Source: Mesocentrotus franciscanus (Eukaryota; Echinodermata; Echinoidea; Camarodonta; Strongylocentrotidae). From it: a stretch of DNA of 64,000 bases. A program made the position numbers and the translations under genes. Shown here one piece after another: positions 58,285 to 64,000 of this stretch. Positions within the stretch are counted from its first letter, which is position 1. Every line of letters begins with the position of its first letter. Under the pieces are notes generated by a model, which worked only from the letters and a program-made list of their open reading frames with translations, searched no databases and had not been told where the DNA came from. The stretch covers positions 21,848,335 to 21,912,334 of the forward strand of contig CP137672.1 of NCBI GenBank assembly GCA_037976565.1, in the 5' to 3' direction.

Positions 58285-58755
58285 CAATAGCAATATAAAG
58301 TTGCTATGTCAGACATGTCAGACTAAACTAATATTCTGGAATAGACAATGGTATGTAATTTCCCCCAGCTCAGCACATGCTCATAATATAATTGCATGCT
58401 CTCATACATGTACAATACATCATCATTGCCTTTGTCTTCCTGGTGATGCTACAGCATGTCTGACATAGCAACTTGTATGTTGCTATTGTATTACGTATTC
58501 TAACAGGTGGTCAACTTCGGCAAAGTTACATACCACTTTCTCAAGTTAGCTCATTGATGACTGACAGATGATGTCTCAAGGGGAATGAGATCTGGAGGGT
58601 TTTTGGGTGGAGCTTAGCAAGTTTAAAAAACAAATATTTCAAAAAATATTTAAAAATCTATGAAACACATTCAGAAGTTTACATATCAAAATATGAGATG
58701 TATGCAGGACTACACACCGACAGGAATATACTTGCATTTGGTTGGCAGGGGCCCT
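58285..58755. mobile_element. Truncated copy of the TTAA foldback element
   Basis: It matches 33090-33552, including the centre (gcaatataaagttgctatgt) and the whole right arm to ggttggcaggggccct, followed by TTAA. Most of the left arm is missing. Confidence 0.85.
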
Positions 58756-58759
58756 TTAA

Positions 58760-59340
58760 GGATACACGTTTCTGCATTCATACTCTTATGCTCATGAACA
58801 AAATATATGTATATCACAAATGTGCCTTTACGATTTCTTCAATGTGTGTACTGTGTACATATTCTTATGCAGAATATATTTCTAATATTTTGAAACCATT
58901 TATAAACCATGTACTGATGTACATGTACTTGCTGTCCGCTGTTTATTACATACTACTTAAATGATATTTTATGTAAGTTGTTGCATTTGCATTCATCGAT
59001 GATGTCAATTAAATGACCCTCTAATTTAAGGGTTTTCATTATGAAAAAAACTGTCTAAAATTCTGCTTTTCAGTGGCTTTCTGATGATTTGGGTTTGCAA
59101 CTTCCTTGAAAGTCTATGTATAGTTTTGGTTACAGTCATCAGGAACACAGTGTGATTTAAAGACATATTTAGCCAGTTACTTCGAATCCACCTTTCGAAG
59201 GTCTGAGAGGAGTTAGAAAAAAATATTAAGTAATTTAGATCACAAATAAATGGTGTAGGTTTGTTTGATTTGTCATTTAATACTAAATATTAAGTGGAAA
59301 ACAATGTTTTAAGACTTGTGAATATCATTGACACACAATC
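58760..59340. other. Gene-poor stretch
   Basis: No supported feature apart from the short repeat at 59100-59160 shared with 56298-56355. Confidence 0.4.
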
Positions 59341-59342
59341 CT

Positions 59343-59372
59343 CTACTACTAGTACTATTAATACTGCTGCTG

Positions 59373-59418
<46 letters not shown>

Positions 59419-59436
59419 TACTACTACTACTACTAT

Positions 59437-59474
<38 letters not shown>

Positions 59475-59487
59475 TACTACTATACTA

Positions 59488-59523
<36 letters not shown>

Positions 59524-59562
59524 CTACTACTACTACTACTACTGCTGTTGCTACTACCAAAT
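59343..59562. repeat. (ACT)n microsatellite
   Basis: About 70 near-perfect ACT triplets with a few interruptions. Poly-Thr, poly-Leu and poly-Tyr frames are by-products. Confidence 0.95.
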
Positions 59563-59564
59563 AA

Positions 59565-60260
59565 ATGCAAAATATTTTCAAGTACAAAAACACAACAATA
59601 ATAATTACAAAGAAAAGGAAGCAAACAAAATACAAAGTTTGTGATGAGTGTAGTTCCTTTAGACTACGTGTACACGACAAAATATAATGTACAAAGAAAT
59701 ATATAAAAGTAACACTGCAAATGCACACACAACAAATACACAATGGAAAGTCAACATAAACAATAAATATAACAGTTTTATACAAAATACATGATGTACA
59801 GCAGAGCAAAAAGAAATTTTGACGAGGAATTAAACCACACATCAATATACAAAAAATTTGCATTCAATTATTAGTAGCAGTTGTAAGTAATTATCATATC
59901 CAGCTAGCAAACTGGAATTCACTTTACATTTAATGTTGAAAGCTTATCGCATGATGTGATACTGATGCTTTAAGAATTCAATATTATGTAGCCCTTGTGT
60001 CGAATCAAGTTTAACGAGAGTTCGTTTAATAGTTAGAAAAGGTGCCTTTTTTTAGAAAATTGATTGAGTGTTATAATGATGAATGTTTTGATTAAATTTA
60101 AATAAAGAGATCTTATGAAACTTGGTAAGTATAAATATCAAATATGTGTAAAGTTATTAGCCCGAAATGATGAACAACTGATGTAATATACTGCAACTGT
60201 TGCTGCTGCTACTATACTAGTACTACATGTACTTCTATGGTAGTTGAGCGACCATCTCGG
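59565..60260. other. Gene-poor stretch
   Basis: Nothing supported. Confidence 0.4.
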
Positions 60261-60264
60261 TTAA

Positions 60265-60367
60265 TAGTGGTAAATGTAGATTAATGGAGGAAAGTGCCAA
60301 GACAGGATTTGAACTAATGGCCTGTCGATTGAAGGTTAAGTGAGTTAACCACTATACCTTTACATCC
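60265..60367 (-). mobile_element. tRNA-derived SINE head
   Basis: On the minus strand an A-box-like tatagtggttaactc and a B-box-like AGTTCAAATCC lie about 35 bases apart, followed by ccattaatctacatttacc, the start of the SINE body seen at 32040. Confidence 0.65.
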
Positions 60368-60589
60368 TATTTTCACAGTGGACACTGTAGTGATATAAAT
60401 ATTATATAAGCATCGTCAGAAATCTTACATTCAACCACTCAACAACAAACTATAGCTGGCGATGCATCTGTCTCCTCTATATACCGCTCCCAAACTCTAG
60501 AACAGCACCCAACTCAAATGAAATCATTACCGGGAAGTAGAACCATTCAAACAGAATTTGAAGACATATCTACATGTATTCTGAAACCA

Positions 60590-60720
60590 TATGCATTCAT
60601 TGAACCCACACTGTCACTGCTTGGTAACTTGGATGCCATCTCAAAGCACTTTGTACCCAGTGGAAAAGGCGCTCTATAAATCGCAAATATTACTATTATT
60701 ATCATCATATTATTGATAAT
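60590..60720 (+). mobile_element. SINE tail fragment
   Basis: aaaggcgctctataaatcgc followed by aaatattactattattatc matches the 3' end of the SINE family. Confidence 0.5.
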
Positions 60721-60801
60721 AGAATATATCGTTAGTTTTATTATAATCTATAGAAATAACCTGAATCAGGCTGAATTATTAGATGATGTTTTTTCTCCAA
60801 T

Positions 60802-61828
60802 TTATTTGCTGTTCCTATAAGTTATTGTTTCTTTAATTTCTGAGAGATTTTTCAAATATTTCTTTGCAACAGGCACGTAACGATACAAGAGACAAATCAA
60901 GAAAATGAAAGACATTAACAAGAAAGTCAGTAAACCAATTATCGAATACATAATTACATACATATAATTAGAAAATTAATGATTTATGAATAATTTTGTT
61001 GGATCTACTCTTATTTGAGCCAGTTTTGACGAATTTGGGCTTGACGGTAGGCTTGTAATATCTTCCACGTGATGGTCAGAAGGTACGTGTCGGATCTTTT
61101 GACGGTGAACTATGTGGACAAGGATCTGAGACATTGATAAAATATATCATCCATTGGATGCGACCTCCAGTCTTTGCACTCATAACAGTCTTTCGCTTGT
61201 TCTATGGAAGAAGAACAACAATATATAGGATCTGCATCAATTCTAGCGAGTATGATTTTACTTAAAATCATGCCGTTTACTTTATAGGTTCGTTCAATGG
61301 GGGTATCCTCACGCCACTCTGAAAACACACAATGTGCCCTGGTACACTCCCTTCTGGAGCTGAGCAATGCAGTCTGGTCCATCTTCTAAAATAAGTGTTC
61401 CTTTGTTCACACGAAACCTTGCCTGGAGGATATCCAACACGCAATCCAATTGTTGGATAATCCGGCAGCATGTCACCATTCTTGTATGCAGTCAGGATAT
61501 ATGGACCCTGGTCATCTCTCGTAATATAATGGAGAGTAAGCTGGAGAAGACAATTGTCACTTTCAGTCTCATTCTTAATTGTGATCATATGACGTGAGAA
61601 AGTCGATTCTTGGTCTTGGGTTGATCTGTAAAATGGTTGTTTGTATCCATGCCGTAATGTTATTTCTGTACTATCACAAGGAAATGGAAACGTAAGTCGT
61701 TGCTTCTCACCCTCGGCTACATACAATATCATAGGCGAAGAGTGATCTATGGCAATTGTCAAATATGTAATCACAAGAAGAAACATTTTCATTAGTCCAA
61801 TGCAAGAATGGCGGTTTATGTTCTGCAT
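60802..61828 (-). pseudogene. Ig-domain membrane receptor-like gene, single exon, three disruptions
   Basis: The product has a signal peptide (MKMFLLVITYLTIAIDHSS), an Ig V-like domain with FPFPCDSTEITLRHG and a D-x-G-x-Y motif (RDDQGPYILTAY), and a second Ig domain (RLHCSAPEGSVPGHIVC to ADPIYCCSSS). These are followed by a Ser/Pro stalk, a transmembrane helix (VIMYSIIGLLTFLLMSFIF) and a basic tail ending TYRNSK. These parts are in three frames: 61828 to about 61300, about 61330-61130, and about 61130-60802. There is also an in-frame TAA just before the helix. Such proteins act as cell-surface receptors; the specific family is not recognised. It could be a decayed gene, or one with small introns that I cannot see. 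The promoter lies just upstream. Confidence 0.6.
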
Positions 61829-61865
61829 GTAATATGTGAACTGACCTTTAGTTACGCCTGCAGCC

Positions 61866-61878
61866 TACTATATAAACG
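61866..61878 (-). promoter_or_regulatory. TATA box of the Ig-like gene
   Basis: On the minus strand CGTTTATATAGTAGG lies about 40 bases before the ATG at 61828, suitable spacing for a short 5' UTR. Confidence 0.5.
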
Positions 61879-62115
61879 ATTGACTCTGTCTTATAATTCA
61901 GGTTAACAGAAAACCCGTGCACAAAGTTGCAAGTTTTTAAATGACGTGGTATGCACTTTCTACATATGCATGAGTTGTCCACAGCGAAATCAACACTTCA
62001 AACTTCACTTGATGGACACAAAGAAAACTGTGTCTTGTAATGAAATAAGCGTGCTATAGATCGTATAGAAGTCCTTTGCTGGATATATACAGCGATCTTG
62101 GAGATAGCCTGAGAG

Positions 62116-62420
62116 CAGGGGCGGATCCAGCCGGCGGCAAGAGAGGGGGCCGAAAAGGGGGCCCACTTCGTGCGAAAATTTGAAAATTGCCGGCCGATTC
62201 TCCGCTCAGTGGAGGGGGCAGTGAGATAATTTTTTTTTTTGTTGCCTCCGAAAATTGAAAATTGAAAAATCGTGCCGGTCGAATTTTCGCTGAGTGGAAG
62301 GGGGCAGGTGAGCACAATTTTTTTTTTTGCCTTCGAAAATTGAAAAAACAAATTTACTCCACCCTCCCTTGAGCAGCAGGGGAGGGGGCCCATCTTCTTT
62401 TTTTCCCCAAAAAGGGTGTT
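62116..62420. mobile_element. Left end of a CAGG-GCGGATCC element with about 95-bp repeats
   Basis: It begins CAGGGGCGGATCCAGCC. Two to three units follow, with ttcgaaaattgaaaa-type and cgctgagtggaaggggg-type blocks. No right terminus is found; the sequence runs into the RT fragment at 62421. Confidence 0.55.
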
Positions 62421-62791
62421 TTTACATGACCTGGACACTCGCCAGGAAGGACATTCAGCGATTGGAGGTGGTCGAAATGTGGTGCTGGCGTAAACTACTA
62501 GGTGTGTCTTGGAGGGACAGAGTTTCGAACGAAGAGGTGTTGCATCTAGTTCAAGAAAAGCGGGTGCTGCTTGAATCTATTAGAAAGAGACAGAAGAAAT
62601 GGCTTGGACACAACATGCGGTATGATGACGGCTTGATGATCAGAGTTCTAGAAGGTCGTCTACATGGAAAGAAGTTGAGGGGAAGACCTCGTAAAGGCTT
62701 TCTAGATGATTTAATCGCAGAATGTGGAGCAACAGGATATGAAATGCTGAAACGGATGGCTAAAGACCGAAGTACTTGGAGAGACACTTGA
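62421..62791 (+). pseudogene. Non-LTR retrotransposon RT C-terminus
   Basis: The frame reads TWTLARKDIQRLEVVEMWCW, RKLLGVSWRDRVSNEEVL, KKWLGHNMRYDDGLMIRV, LRGRPRKGFLDDL and MAKDRSTWRDT, then TGA. This is the common C-terminal end of endonuclease-RT proteins of animal non-LTR elements. It is open but lacks the catalytic palm, so it is a 5'-truncated copy. Confidence 0.8.
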
Positions 62792-62799
62792 AGTAGAAC

Positions 62800-63321
62800 T
62801 CTGATTGGGTCACTGAACCTGTCATAAACTGACAGATCACTATTGATGATGATATATAGGGTCCGCCGGAATCGAGAATATGAAAAATGGCGCTATATGC
62901 AAATATCCTCAGCTCTTAATGCGCTTGGTTATTTAAGATATATATATAGCAAAGTTCAAAGTCGCTTCGAATTATCGTTTTTTTAATAATTATTTATCTC
63001 TGGAGTCGTTTATGTATTATATTTGCACCGTATACGCAGGAGTGAAAAGGTGGGGGTAGGAGTCCATCAATTCCCTCGTGTTTCTAAGCTCCCCTGGTTT
63101 ATATAATTTTCATTGTCAGTTCCCAAACCTGACTAAGGTTTGCCATTTATGGGTGGATGATGATCCCTCATATACATGTATAGTCTCACCTTCCTGGTTA
63201 TACTGCTAAAGAGAACCACAATTAAATGTCTCAAAATGGTCAATTATCCAAAGATTTATCTTTATATCAGCGACCTTATATAAGATGACCTTTTAACTTT
63301 GAAAGATCCTTCTTCTGACCT
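62800..63321. other. Gene-poor stretch
   Basis: Nothing supported. Confidence 0.4.
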
Positions 63322-63468
63322 GGACCCCATCTAATAAAGAGTTGCGATTGATCCAAATTAATTGCAAATCCTCCAATCAATCGCAAGTCTGCAGTCCTCT
63401 TTCTCTTATGTACCTAGTTGTGATTGATATCAGTCGCAAATAAGTTGCGATTAATATCAACTCTTCCC
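63322..63468. mobile_element. Palindromic MITE, second copy
   Basis: ggaccccatctaataaagagt with ttgcgattgat-type inverted segments matches 57217-57357. Confidence 0.7.
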
Positions 63469-64000
63469 AAATGTTGTATATACCTCAATACTTTTAAGGG
63501 GTATATCTTTTCATTTCTTAAATCATAAGCCAAATAACTAATATTTTACAACAAGATGAACAGTGACTTTATTCGAAACATTCATTTAATGTAACATTCA
63601 TCAGAACTTCATTTTATTATTTTCATTCAGATAATTAAAACAAAAATTACAAATCAATAAATTTTACAAGAATTGTACAAAATCATGAAATGGTAATGCA
63701 GGGAAAGAGAAATGGTTATGATATCTTTGCGTAAGAAAAGGTTATTGTTGCATATTAACATTCTATTAATGTAAGTTATGTTATGGCGCACAGGCCATTG
63801 ACACCAACAAATATATCGACAAACATAATGTACACCGTTACTTAAGGATATATCGTAAAGCAGAAACATCTGGAGTGTTATCATGGAAAATACGACAACC
63901 CCGGACAAATACCCAGAACAGCTTTACCTCCAAGGACAATTACTCCCGAATAGCTACCCCCAAAAAGTCAAGTGCCCTACCCCTTGGCAAACTTAATTTC
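63469..64000. other. Gene-poor stretch at window end
   Basis: AT-rich; nothing supported. Confidence 0.4.

Noticed and set aside
59294..59863. Threonine-, leucine- and valine-repeat frames
   Set aside because: They are translations of the (ACT)n microsatellite.
62054..62438. 146- and 87-codon minus-strand frames
   Set aside because: They cross transposon repeats with A/T runs and have no recognisable domain.

Overview
The window looks like nuclear DNA from a deuterostome animal, most probably a sea urchin. The signs are spliced genes with GT-AG introns, a very high density of diverged mobile DNA, foldback elements built of 15-bp units (which recall the TU foldback transposons described in sea urchins), a Ty3-type element with a deuterostome-style pol order, tRNA-derived SINEs and a decayed histone H2B copy. 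No tRNA, rRNA, operon or CRISPR array is visible. The species call is inference.

Layout, left half. 1-2814 is a foldback element whose arms are 15-bp tandem repeats, open in all six frames. 3195-3557 is a second, unrelated 15-bp minisatellite. 3563-9166 is a five-exon gene for a MULE-type transposase with consistent splice phases, one single-base frameshift and no visible N-terminal exons. One of its introns carries a composite transposon (4208-5194), and its stop codon lies inside a long hairpin (9159-9565). A sister of the composite transposon sits at 10763-12201. 12.4-27.3 kb is mostly non-coding, with tandem duplications, hairpins, a second 15-bp array (16455-17090), half of a segmental duplication (19205-20515), a decayed relative of the 3.2-kb minisatellite (21125-21535) and a few weak exon candidates near 23.4-24.2 kb.

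Layout, right half. 27340-30170 is a dead L1/Tx1-like LINE and 31435-31761 an H2B pseudogene. 33594-48366 is a nested set: a Ty3-type retrotransposon (minus strand, lacking integrase and the reverse-transcriptase core) was hit by an element with 8-bp target duplications (37736-41260), which was hit by another with 5-bp duplications (38926-39980) that holds a zinc-finger fragment. The right LTR was hit by a 6.6-kb element (41794-48356) that has its own spliced gene and AACGTT-rich terminal arrays. Then come satellite-like repeats (48885-50005), LINE pieces, the second half of the segmental duplication (51935-52952), the last exon of a probable membrane-protein gene (54695-55069), a diverged tandem array (57060-58120), a (ACT)n tract, a minus-strand gene for an immunoglobulin-domain membrane protein interrupted in three places (60802-61828), and a LINE tail (62421-62791).

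The genes do not form a pathway. Apart from the membrane-protein exon and the Ig-like gene, all recognisable coding sequence is transposon-derived or pseudogenic. The interest lies in the modular mobile DNA: three copies of one family share 5-bp target duplications, several insertions have an empty site elsewhere in the window, and one large element carries a multi-exon gene.
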